Assembly (NCBI GenBank): GCA_016802295.1
Contig: JAESIW010000109.1
Location: 4,519-53,938 of the forward strand
From: Brachionus rotundiformis
Taxonomy: Eukaryota; Rotifera; Eurotatoria; Ploima; Brachionidae
Direction: 5' to 3'
DNA length: 49,420 nucleotides
The stretch's first letter is position 1. Each line of letters begins with the position of its first letter. Shown one piece after another: positions 9,905-19,011 of the stretch. The translations under genes were made by a program, and so were the position numbers. A model generated the notes under the pieces. The model did not search any database. It saw nothing but the letters and a program-made list of their open reading frames with translations, and had not been told where the DNA came from.

Positions 9905-12248
9905 TTGATAATTTATAAATAATTTAATAGATCATTGATGTAATAATGACAGTACTTGAGTCCAAAATTATTTTTGTCTAGTTTACTTAACTTGAAAGGA
10001 TGAATAAAATCAGATTTTGGATAAAAAACGTCCAATTCAACGGAACTATTTCTCTTTTCATAATATCCATTTATAATTTGGACATTTTGGTTCATTTCTA
10101 TTCCAGCCAAGACAATTGGAACTGCAAGTTCAAGAAAAATGTTGTATTCACGAAACTTGTTGAATAAGTAGTAGCTTTTTTTAAATTTGCTTTTTGGCAA
10201 GTAGAATAAGTCTGATCTGCAAAATTTTACTTTGGTAATAGTGTCTACTTGGTGTTGGTTTTGTTGTATTTGAATCAAAAATTCATTTATGATGCTTGAC
10301 TCAAGTGAACCATTGTCTTTAAATGATTTGAAATATTGCCACAAATTGATTACATTTTTTATGTTTGGCCAATGGTACCATTTAATACTCGAATTTGGCA
10401 ACATTTTAATATCTAGCTTTAAATCATATGGAAACCAAACTCTCTGTTGGTCAAAGTTTTTCAAATTCCAAAATTTGAGCAGAACATCATCACTTAAAAG
10501 CAAAATACCATTTGTTTTTAGTCCCATTTCGATTACTTTATTGGCACAGAAATAGTGATACTCACCAATGCCAAAATTGACCATTTCTATGAACGTAAAA
10601 GAATCAAATTTCTTATTAACCCCTCTGTGTGAGCTCAATTTATTTACAAGATTTGAGCCACAAAATATAACATTTTGAAAATGGTAACCATACAACATGT
10701 CAAGCAAAAGTATGTTTTGCTCAATGGGAGCTCTGTTAAATGTGACCAGTATGGTTATGTTGGTTTTGAGTGGATTTTTTTCTCTGCTATAAGTGTGATT
10801 CAATGTAATTCCGTAGTTGTGACACAAATTGTCAAAAAAGTCTATTTTTTTTGGCAAATAATTGTTAATCTGCTCACCAATGTTTATTTCATCCAATGAA
10901 AGCTGAAAATTTGGTGTATATCTAATTTTTGTTTGATCAAAATTTCCCATTTTATGCTCACACTTTTGCTGAATACTAGGAACTTTGGTGTTTTCAAAGT
11001 TGACAATTAGTGGTTCTTTGTAGCCGACCAAAACAAGATCATGAATCCAATTTTTCATTGATTTTATTTCACTCTTTTGCCAAAAATTCTCACTGGCCAT
11101 GTCACGTGTCAACTGAATCATACAAGAGAAAAACTTTGAGTGCTGGCATCGCCACTTGAACAAAAAATCAACCAATCGCTCAGTCTTGGAATACATGGAC
11201 TTTTCTTGTTCAAAATCGCTCATATAATTGTGGGCATTTCTTATTTGATAGGCATTTGGACCATTAAAACTAACTGTTTCATTTATTAGCCACATGAGCC
11301 TTTGTGCCCAGTACGATCGCCAAATGTCAGTCAGCCTAAACTCAACACTATGTGGCAAATACAAACTCCAAAAACCTGAATAGCTTATCAGAGTATTTTG
11401 AGAGTTGTAAGGCGACATTTTGTACAATGGAATTTGAAAAGATGGCGAGCTTTGGTCAAATGACAAATCAATTTTTCTATACTGCATGTTTTTGGTCAAA
11501 CGAAAGATGGCATCCACATCCGGATCGCCATTCACAACACCTTGTTGAACAATAGATGTCCTTTGTAAGCCACACACATAGCTGTTATTAAAGATAGTGT
11601 TTATTTGACTCAAGGGATATCCTCTTGGCCATATTTGCGCTTGACCAAAATGTGCATAAGGATTTATGACACGGTCAGCAACTGAACAATCATAAATGAG
11701 TCCGTGTTGAGTATTTTCAAAATTAAAATACTCATCTAGATTGACAGTGGGTGCATTGTCGTCATCAGTGTCATAGATAAACTCGGCACCATGCTTTATG
11801 GCATACAAATAACCAATATTTTTTCTAGTATATGAATTAAATGGTGTTGTTGTAAAAGTTTTTAAATTTAAACCCTCCTGATCATAAACACTGAGAAAAA
11901 TGGCATTTTCCAAACTCCATTCTGGTGGTGTTTTTTTATCTCCAATTACCAGCAATTTAAATCCACTAATTTGGCAAAGTTTTTTGCACTGCTCTGTTGG
12001 CAATGAAACAGAAGTAACCACAATCCATTTTTTGTTCGAAAACTCTTTATCTTTATACTCATTTAGTTTAATGTGTCCAGAGTATTTTACTATTAATAAA
12101 ATAACTAAAACTAATAAAATTCCAAATTTTAAAGCTTGTTTTTTTTTGTACAATTTCATTTCTAAATTCTTCGTCATTATTAAAATAATAACGCAAAAAT
12201 ATATGATTAGATAATTTTTATTGTAAATATAATAAATTTTTTTTAAGA
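9905..12248. repeat. Left arm of a ~2.34 kb inverted duplication
   Basis: Reverse-complement match to about 19012-21345. Every coding stretch I compared base by base was identical or differed by a single base. The encoded proteins differ only at residue 42 (K here, N in the other arm) and at the carboxyl end. Similarity fades just upstream of the start codon, near 12248, and just after the stop codon, near 9905. Confidence 0.9.
9913..12177 (-). CDS. STELLO/DUF288 glycosyltransferase-like protein, copy 1
   Basis: A single open frame of 754 residues. A short basic amino end is followed by one hydrophobic anchor at about residues 17-31 (GILLVLVILLIV), then a long lumenal-type region: a type II membrane protein, as for Golgi glycosyltransferases. 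The block starting at WIVVTSVSLPTEQCKKL (51-67) and the acidic motif YDTDDDN (135-141), a DxD-like metal/nucleotide-sugar site, match the STELLO family (formerly DUF288), known from plants, nematodes and other animals. The two characterised plant members act in the Golgi on cellulose synthase assembly; the animal role is not established. No intron interrupts the frame. The start is preceded by an AT-rich leader shared with copy 2 for about 60 bp, so the promoter may only partly be duplicated. Both copies look intact. Confidence 0.8.
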   Translation of the reverse strand: MTKNLEMKLYKKKQALKFGILLVLVILLIVKYSGHIKLNEYKDKEFSNKKWIVVTSVSLPTEQCKKLCQISGFKLLVIGDKKTPPEWSLENAIFLSVYDQEGLNLKTFTTTPFNSYTRKNIGYLYAIKHGAEFIYDTDDDNAPTVNLDEYFNFENTQHGLIYDCSVADRVINPYAHFGQAQIWPRGYPLSQINTIFNNSYVCGLQRTSIVQQGVVNGDPDVDAIFRLTKNMQYRKIDLSFDQSSPSFQIPLYKMSPYNSQNTLISYSGFWSLYLPHSVEFRLTDIWRSYWAQRLMWLINETVSFNGPNAYQIRNAHNYMSDFEQEKSMYSKTERLVDFLFKWRCQHSKFFSCMIQLTRDMASENFWQKSEIKSMKNWIHDLVLVGYKEPLIVNFENTKVPSIQQKCEHKMGNFDQTKIRYTPNFQLSLDEINIGEQINNYLPKKIDFFDNLCHNYGITLNHTYSREKNPLKTNITILVTFNRAPIEQNILLLDMLYGYHFQNVIFCGSNLVNKLSSHRGVNKKFDSFTFIEMVNFGIGEYHYFCANKVIEMGLKTNGILLLSDDVLLKFWNLKNFDQQRVWFPYDLKLDIKMLPNSSIKWYHWPNIKNVINLWQYFKSFKDNGSLESSIINEFLIQIQQNQHQVDTITKVKFCRSDLFYLPKSKFKKSYYLFNKFREYNIFLELAVPIVLAGIEMNQNVQIINGYYEKRNSSVELDVFYPKSDFIHPFKLSKLDKNNFGLKYCHYYINDLLNYL

Positions 12249-12249
12249 A

Positions 12250-12750
12250 AAATATTTATTAAAGACAATAAAAAAGTTTGTTGGTTTAAACAAAATTAGA
12301 ATTTTTTTATTTTTTAAATTTAATTAAATTTGTTTTTTCTTTTAGTTTTTTCATTTGTTGTCAATTTCTTCTTAAGTCCTATTGAATCTTTGTTTTGTCA
12401 TATTGTCAATGTTAAAAGAACCTGTTTCTTTAACAATATATATTAAATTACAAATATCGAATACTTAAAATATTATAGTTTCGATTTTCTAATTTTTTTT
12501 TTCTAAAATTTAATAAAATTTTTTAAGCAATAATGGACCATATTCTTCATAATGAATCAAATAGGGTTTCCAATCATAATATTCTGTAGTCATGTATTTT
12601 TTTTTCACATCAACCATCTACTTTTTAATTATTATTAAATTATACATTAAAATTATTAAATTTATATTTTTTTTCCTAAATTTGATATATTTTTAATAAA
12701 TTTTTTAAATAGAAAATAAATATCAAATTAAGGATAAAGAAAATATAGTA
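12250..12750. other. AT-rich spacer
   Basis: Mainly poly-A/T and short AT tracts. I see no gene or repeat boundary here. Confidence 0.4.
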
Positions 12751-12754
12751 TAGT

Positions 12755-13103
12755 TTATGTTGGTTTATTGAAGCGCATTAAAAAAAATGTGTGAAATCTG
12801 ATAAAAATTATTAAAAAGTATTTAACTAATTTTGCTTCAAAAATTTCGCTCGATTGAACTTTTACTGCTTGGTCTCTCAGCATGTTCCAATTGTTGACTA
12901 CATGGTCTGTCAAGTAGTTGTACCATTGAGCACAATTCTTGACTATTTTTCTTTTAATTTTGTATGGATGGCCTCTTGTACATCTGCTTGAGAAGGTAAG
13001 TGGAATTGCCAAGACATGACATGTTTCTTTGACTCTAAACATATGAATCAAGTCACCTATCATTCGTCTTTCAGTTAAATTGGTCAGATTTAAAACTTTT
13101 CAT
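12755..13103 (-). mobile_element. LINE reverse transcriptase carboxyl end
   Basis: Reverse-strand frame reads LNLTNLTERRMIGDLIHMFRV, then TRGHPYKIKRK, LTDHVVNNWNML and FEAKLVKYF. This is the usual end of CR1/jockey-type reverse transcriptases (ERR.RGDLI..FK, RGH..K, N.VVN.WN.L). Only this 3' part is present, as expected of a 5'-truncated copy. It lies inside the spacer of the inverted duplication. Confidence 0.7.
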
Positions 13104-13670
13104 TATTTTATATAAAAAATTCCATGAAATTATCAAATGTCTTTTATTTGGATCACTTAACACTGCACCAGTTTTTAAATAAATAACTGCTGGGACTCAG
13201 TAGAGACCAATTCTAATGTTGACGTCTGTTCTATATCATTTAGTAGTTTTTAGTAAATCCTGAAAAATTCTTAAGTTATTTCTATTAAGTTATTTTATAT
13301 GTTAAAAAAATAAGTAAATATAATAAGATTGAGTTAAAAATTTATCAAAACAAATAAAAATGACACTATTAAATTGAATAAAATATGAAAATTTCAATAA
13401 AACTATTAAAACTAAGATTTTTTTGAACATACTAAACAACTTATTTTAATATCTTTTTTTTTTAATTTTTTTAAATTTAATCAATGCCGTATTTTTATAC
13501 GGTCTAAAAATCGGACCATTAAGCTGACCGGCCTAGTAACCGCCCAATGGACCAGATTCGTCTGGTCTTCTCTGAGTATGGTTGCGTTTTAAGCAGATAT
13601 TAAACGATTCAAAAGGTGAGTGTGCCGATTAGACAATGAAAAAGTCTAAAATTAAGTTAATCTATTTGGC

Positions 13671-13946
13671 ATTGTGAAATTTGGAACAAAAAACAAAAAC
13701 AAAATATCAAAAATGCTAGAGCTGAAATTCTGAAAGAGCGAAACATTCTATGTTAATTGAAACACTGGTACATCCTCTTTTAGATTTTAAGTTCTAAATA
13801 AATTTTGCAGAGTTTTGCAGAATCATAATATTGGCGGTACAAAGGATGTACCAAGTGCTACAACTCACGGAACATGCTTTGCTCCTTCTGAACTTGAGCT
13901 TTGGCATTTTTGATATTTTGTTTTTGTTTTTTCCAAATTTCACAAT
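13671..13946. mobile_element. Foldback (long hairpin) element
   Basis: The left arm starting ATTGTGAAATTTGGAACAAA (13671 to about 13748) is the approximate reverse complement of about 13872-13946, which ends TTTCCAAATTTCACAAT. Pairing resumes further in: ACTGGTACATCCTC near 13768 against GGATGTACCAAGTG near 13842. The whole unit could fold into one long imperfect hairpin with a loop near 13785-13835. It has no coding capacity. No clear target duplication was found. Confidence 0.65.
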
Positions 13947-14536
13947 ATTTCAATTAAAATAATAATAATTTTTTTTTTAATTATTATTTTTTATTTTAAT
14001 TTTATTTAATTTCAAGCGTCAAATATTTAAACAGGCTTCTTTTTAAGTCACAGTTTTAAGTCAAAGTCACGAAATTTTAAGTCAAAGTCATGATTTGACT
14101 TAAATAAAAAATAAAAAATGTATATAAAAATAAAAATGCTTATTAATTAAAAAGGCAAAAATAAAACTAGAGTTCGATTAAATGAATGAAAAATATTAAT
14201 CCCGTCTCCAAAAAAAATCACATGCTTACTTGACTTGAAAAAAAAAAAAATTTATGTCAATGACTTGTGACCTAAAAACAACTCTGTATTTAAATAACTT
14301 TGAATTTATATTGTAATCATTAGACTTGTCATGGTGGGTCTCCCCGGTAGTGTTATCAACTGATAACATAAGATGTTATCAAAAGATTTTGTTGTCAATA
14401 ATTTAGTATTATTTAATATTTAAAAAAAGTGTTATCATTTAAATTATTATGTTATCAAAATATTTTAAATTTATTTAAAAGTTTCCGAGTTCAAGTCATT
14501 ATTAAATTAATCTTAAGACAAAATTTATATTTTAAT

Positions 14537-15022
14537 TTATTTATGCTTTCTTGCCATGTGAATTTGTATTCCCCTTTCACCATTCATAAACTGACCACAC
14601 AATATACATTCAATCGAATTTTTTTTGTTGCTGAGTATCTTTTTTATTACCTGCATCTGATCATCAGAACTTTTAGGTTGCTCCAATGATTTTATCTCAC
14701 ATAAAATTGCTTTTTTTTTGACATCGCTACACAAGGATTGTAATTTTTCAGTTAATTGTTCGATCTTATCTTCAACTTTTTGTGGTTCTTCAATTTCTTC
14801 AAAAGACTCTGCGTCCTCTTCCGATATTTCCTCATTTTCATCGCGTAAAGTATTAGAATAAGTAGACTGCTCGACCAAATTTTGCTCACTAGATTCTTCA
14901 TCTAATAATTCTTGCTCTACTAAGTCATCTAGGTTATCCAGACGGTCCGAACCAGTTTCTGACCCAGACTGAGAATCTATATCGAATATTTCTTCTTCTT
15001 GCTCAGACTTATCAAATTCCAT
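14537..15022 (-). CDS. Second ORF of the Merlin element, acidic C2H2 protein
   Basis: 161 residues. The first two thirds are very acidic (EEEIFDID, EELLDEESSE-like and ISEEDAESFEEIEE tracts), with a possible coiled-coil segment at about residues 80-115. The end carries a single C2H2 zinc finger: CILCGQF, then HMARKHK at the carboxyl terminus. It begins about 70 bp downstream of the transposase stop on the same strand and lies wholly inside the transposon ends. Known Merlin elements usually have one gene, so this may be an accessory DNA-binding protein, a captured host fragment or part of another element. The frame is intact although the transposase is broken. The function is unknown. Confidence 0.55.
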   Translation of the reverse strand: MEFDKSEQEEEIFDIDSQSGSETGSDRLDNLDDLVEQELLDEESSEQNLVEQSTYSNTLRDENEEISEEDAESFEEIEEPQKVEDKIEQLTEKLQSLCSDVKKKAILCEIKSLEQPKSSDDQMQVIKKILSNKKNSIECILCGQFMNGERGIQIHMARKHK

Positions 15023-15091
15023 GTGCCTAAATTTATAATAATAATATATAATAATTAAATAAACAAAATAAACAAAATAATAAAGATAATT

Positions 15092-15720
15092 TTACTTTTG
15101 ACCAAGTTTATAGTTTTTACCCAACTCTTTTAGCATTAAGTCGAAAGCACTTTTTCTATCAGTGGTGCAGTTATTGTTGTAGCGCCATACATATTCATCT
15201 ATGTATGACTGTAACATCGGCTTTGTGCATCCATTCATGTCCTTAAATTTGCCTTTACAACTTCGCCATAAACTTTCTATTTTGTTGGTGCAAGCACCTG
15301 TTAAAACAAAAATTAATATTAGATTTTAAACTAAATAATTAAACATTTAGTTTAAAATTAACCTGTGTCTGGGTCAATGAAGTTAAGGCTATGGTTCACC
15401 GTAAAATGTTTGAAATCGTTTAGTTTATTGATCTTATTATACAAAGACCAACAATCCGAATAAATAATTGAGCCAGGTATACATTTACTACAAATAAGAT
15501 TTAACAGAGTTGTAGCTTCGCGGTCTGGAACAATAGTCATAAAACATTTACTATAATGATCGTTTCTCTCAACAAGACCGAACACCTACACTTGGGCCCT
15601 TCTTAAATCGTTGCCTTTGTAATGCTTTACTCGAGCGTATAATGATTCGTCTATCTCGACTATTTTGCCTATACCTCCCAGTTTAATATTATCTTTATCT
15701 AAACCAATGCTACATACTTG
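15092..15720 (-). pseudogene. Merlin transposase (DDE), amino-truncated with a nonsense codon
   Basis: Two exons on the reverse strand, 15720-15363 and 15297-15092, separated by a 65 bp GT-AG intron. The DDE triad of the IS1595/ISXO2 fold is visible: D in GKIVEIDESLY, D in IIYSDCWSLY and E in TNKIESLW. FTVNHSLNFIDPDTG and YIDEYVWRYNN are also diagnostic. An in-frame TAG at 15586-15588 stands where the family has tryptophan (RAQ-V-W-VFG), a single-base change from TGG. About 100 amino-terminal residues are missing because the frame opens only about 130 bp from the right end of the element. The copy cannot encode a working transposase. Confidence 0.85.
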
Positions 15721-15855
15721 TCATAAGCAGTTTTGAATCTTCCGCACAAGCTATAACGCCAATAAAAAATCTTTTGATAACAAAATAGGTTGCTCAATAT
15801 TTGATAACATCTTATGTTATCAGTTGATAACACTTCCGGGGAGACCCGTCATGGT

Positions 15856-16240
15856 TGTTGATGACGATATTTGTCAATTAATTTAACCAAATAATAATCA
15901 AATATTTGTCGAGACTGTGTTCATTCTGGTTCTTAATTTCTGGCTATTCTATATATTCTAACAACATTAACTTCCTTTTGCCAGAAATGTTCTAATATTT
16001 ATTAAATTAATAAATTACATATTTAACCTATTAATCAAAAATTTAATAATTTGTTTTAATTTTTTAAAAATATAGAAAACATTTATTAATTAAAATTTAA
16101 ATAAAAGTTTATTTTAATTTGTTGATAGACGAATTTAATTTAGCCTTTTAATTCCTATAATTATATAGTTGTCATGACTACCTATAACTTAAATACTAAT
16201 TTTGAATCAAAGCAAAAAAAAAGCTATTTAGTCTTGTAGA
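15856..16240. other. Upstream region of MORN3
   Basis: AT-rich stretch between the Merlin element and the MORN3 start. No repeat or promoter element can be named with confidence. Confidence 0.35.
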
Positions 16241-17064
16241 ATGCCTTTTTTAAAAAAAGAAAACCAATTTCAACCACTGTGGAAAGACTGGGACCGAAAA
16301 GCTCAAAAAGAAGGCTTGCATGCCACTTTTTACACCAACAACAAAGACGAGTATATAGGCGAATGGCACGATAACAAAAAAGAAGGAAAAGGTGTCTTTA
16401 ATTGGGTTAAAAAAGGTGAAATATATGAAGGCGAATGGAAAAATGACAAGAGAAATGGCTTTGGTAATTTGAGCGTTAAAATCTCGGATGGTACATATAA
16501 AAAAGTCTATTCTGGTGGTTGGAAAGACAACAAAACTCATGTAAATAGATAAATTTATTTAATGTTCTCAATTTTGGTAAAAATTCTAAAGGGCTATGGA
16601 ACTTATTATTACGGTGAAAATGAGTACTATGAAGGTGAGTGGTACGAGGGCTTAAAGTCCGGCTGGGGTCGCATGTATTACCAAAATGGAGACATTTACG
16701 AAGGAGAATGGTCGGATGACCAGCGAAATGGAAATGGAATGCTTCGTTTGGCTAATGAAAACAGGTATGAGGGCGAGTGGAAGAATGACAAGAAAAATGG
16801 ACGAGGAAAATACTTTTTTTTAAACAAAGGAAAGCTACTTGAGGGTCTTTGGGTCGAGGATATCAATAAGACAGGTAAAATGATCGACTTTGACCGTGAC
16901 AATGCCAAACAAGCTAATATATATGAATTACCTCCGGTATTTCCCTTTTTATTAAAACTATAAAACAAATTTTTATTCTAATTAATTAATTAATTTAGAT
17001 TCATTTAAAAGATGCTAATCAAGTTCTGGAAGAAAGTTTTCAAAAATATGAGAATACCAATTAA
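16241..17064 (+). CDS. MORN3: MORN repeat-containing protein 3
   Basis: Three exons: 16241-16540, 16592-16936 and 16999-17064, giving 236 residues (vertebrate MORN3 is about 240). The introns are 51 and 62 bp, both GT-AG and phase 0. The amino end PLWKDWDRKAQKEGL matches the MORN3-specific start. Seven MORN-type units follow (YIGEWHDNKKEGKG, YEGEWKNDKRNGFG, YSGGWKDNKTHGYG, YEGEWYEGLKSGWG, YEGEWSDDQRNGNG, YEGEWKNDKKNGRG, LEGLWVED). The tail GKMIDFDRDNA and the short last exon also match the family. MORN3 is linked to sperm and ciliated cells in vertebrates. The gene lies between the two STELLO copies, so recombination between those arms would invert it. An AATAAA lies about 40 bp past the stop. 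Confidence 0.9.
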
Positions 17065-17484
17065 ATGTATAAATTAACTTTAAATAATCAAATTTTTATT
17101 TATAATAAACGCCTTATGTATCTAAAATTTAATTTTTTTTTGGAACAATGGAATGATTGGCATTCTATTGGACCATAAGCCTTTTTTCCTGCTCAATTTA
17201 GCGCTGTAATGATAAAATAGTATAATGGTAATAAGTTTGTGGTAATGTGGTAATAAGGGTAGAAATAGGTCTTTAAACATTTATAATAAAATATGATCAA
17301 GAGTATTAGAAATGTTTAAAAGAAAAATAGAGATGGCGGAAGTTTAGACAAAAGTTATATAAAAAAGGCTGAAAAATAAAAAAGCGGCATTTTTTTCAAA
17401 ATTTTATCTGTCATCAATCCAAAAAAAATCCCAAAAAAGAAAAAAATTAATCAATCAAAAAAATGATTCAAAAATTTAGCAATT

Positions 17485-18330
17485 TCCAGAATTTAATGTT
17501 TAAAATGACCTCTGGCATTATAACAAGCCAAAACTCTTTTTGGGTTAGATTCAATCAGTTTTTGCACGTACTCAGTCGGAATTCTTAAACCACTTTTTGT
17601 GTAAAATCTCTTTTAAATGCTCAATAGAGGTTACTTTGGTGTTTACCATTTTGGTTTTCATGTTTGATCATAGGTTCTCGATTGGGTTGAGATCTGGTGA
17701 ACGGGCACACCGTGGCAGAACCTCAATATTCTGTTCTTTGAACTATTTACTGAGTGAGTGAGTGATATTTCCTGAGACTCAATCTAGTTTCAAGGATCAT
17801 TTGGCTCATTGAATTGATTAATTTGTAATTTATAAATGTAACATATATCAGTGCCCTTGTAAGAATGCATCCCCAGATACCGACTGAGCTTCCATCGTTT
17901 TGTAAACTTGGTATACAGAACTTCGAATTAAGCTTTTCATTTTTAAACTTTTTAAGTATTACTCTTGACTTACGATTGAATACCTCAAAATTGGACTTGT
18001 CACTGAAATAACGCAGGACTAATCATTAATCGTCCAATTAAGTCTCTGTTTACGGTTTTTGACCGCTGCATGTTGCACTAAACCTTTTTTTGGGTATTTC
18101 AAATTACTAATCCTCTAACTTAAGTTTTAGAATTAAAATCCGTGATGAGTTTTTGATAACTCGATTAGTAAGCTTCCGAGGTATACTAGAAAGGATTCGA
18201 TCAGACCCAGTACAAGTTTCTTCATATCAATTTTTAGTTGAAGAGACAAGTTTTTAAATACAACTAATTCTTGGAAATCTTATTTCACTTTTTATTCCCA
18301 CTTTTTAGCAGACCGACCATCTGCCATTTA
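17485..18330 (-). mobile_element. Tc1/mariner transposase relic
   Basis: Reverse-strand frames carry Tc1-like words in order: SNFEVFNRKSRVILKKFKNE near 17925-18010, SVGIWGCIL near 17870, SPDLNPIENL near 17670-17700 followed by a stop, MVNTKVTSIEHLKEILHKKW, then after a frame change IPTEYVQKLIESNPKRVLA and CYNARGHFKH with a stop near 17490. The D-rich catalytic blocks are recognisable, but several stops and frameshifts inactivate it. Terminal repeats were not delimited. Confidence 0.75.
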
Positions 18331-19010
18331 TGCTGGCTAGTCACCTTTTTGCCTAAATAAAGAGTTTTTAGTAAAAAGGTCATGAGGAATTCATGAGGAT
18401 TTAAATTAACTGCTGTTTTAGTTCAATATATTTACAATAAACTAAAAAGAAAAAAAATGAAAAAAGACTCTTAAAATTGATAATAAATATTCCTCAAAAT
18501 GCTGCCATATTTTATTTTTTTAAGTAAAATATGGTTAGTTATCTAAACATATTTTACATATTCACTTAAAAGATATATTTGAGCAGATACACCATTTAAT
18601 TCCAAGTGTGATAGAGCATGGTTAAACCAAAATTTTTTTTGGCAAATAGATATAAATTTTTTGGTTTTTGGTTTGTTTCGAAAAATATATATACAAACCA
18701 AAAATTTAATTGTGATGTAAAAAATTTTGAATTTATCAAAAATTCAAATAAAAGAACTTAAAAAATATTATCATTTTTGTTTACAATATTCAAAACAAAA
18801 ATTTGATAAATTGAAAATTCTTAAAATATATTTTTAAGGAAATTAATATAAGATAATATATTTGAAATATTTCTTTAGTTTTAGGTAAGAGTTAATTTTT
18901 ATTTAAAAAAATAGTGAAAATTGAGTTAAAAATAAAATACAAAATCGATACTTGAAGTTTTAGTTTACCAGAATTATAACATAAACGATAAATCTTTAAT
19001 GTAGTCTCTA
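18330..19010. other. AT-rich upstream region of STELLO copy 2
   Basis: No gene was seen. Similarity to the other inverted arm begins only at about 19012, so most of the upstream sequence of this copy is unique to it. Confidence 0.4.
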
Positions 19011-19011
19011 A

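Larger units (their letters stand above)
14336..15847 (-). mobile_element. Merlin-type DNA transposon with complete ends
   Basis: A 1512 bp element flanked by the 8 bp duplication GTCATGGT (14328-14335 and 15848-15855). Terminal inverted repeats of about 47 bp begin GGGTCTCCCCGG and continue AGTGTTATCAACTGATAAC, with one mismatch at the thirteenth base. Each end carries several GTTATCA/TGATAAC heptamers, some as palindromes, which are candidate transposase-binding sites. Inside, on the reverse strand, are a Merlin (IS1595/ISXO2-like) transposase remnant and a second ORF. Merlin elements are known for GG-starting ends and 8-9 bp duplications, so ends and gene agree. Confidence 0.9.

Noticed and set aside
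14336..15847. Bacterial insertion sequence because of the IS1595/ISXO2-like transposase
   Set aside because: A spliceosomal intron, eukaryotic surroundings and 8 bp duplication identify the eukaryotic Merlin superfamily rather than contamination.
16696..16968. Reverse frame inside MORN3
   Set aside because: Antisense shadow of the MORN repeats, rich in serine and phenylalanine.
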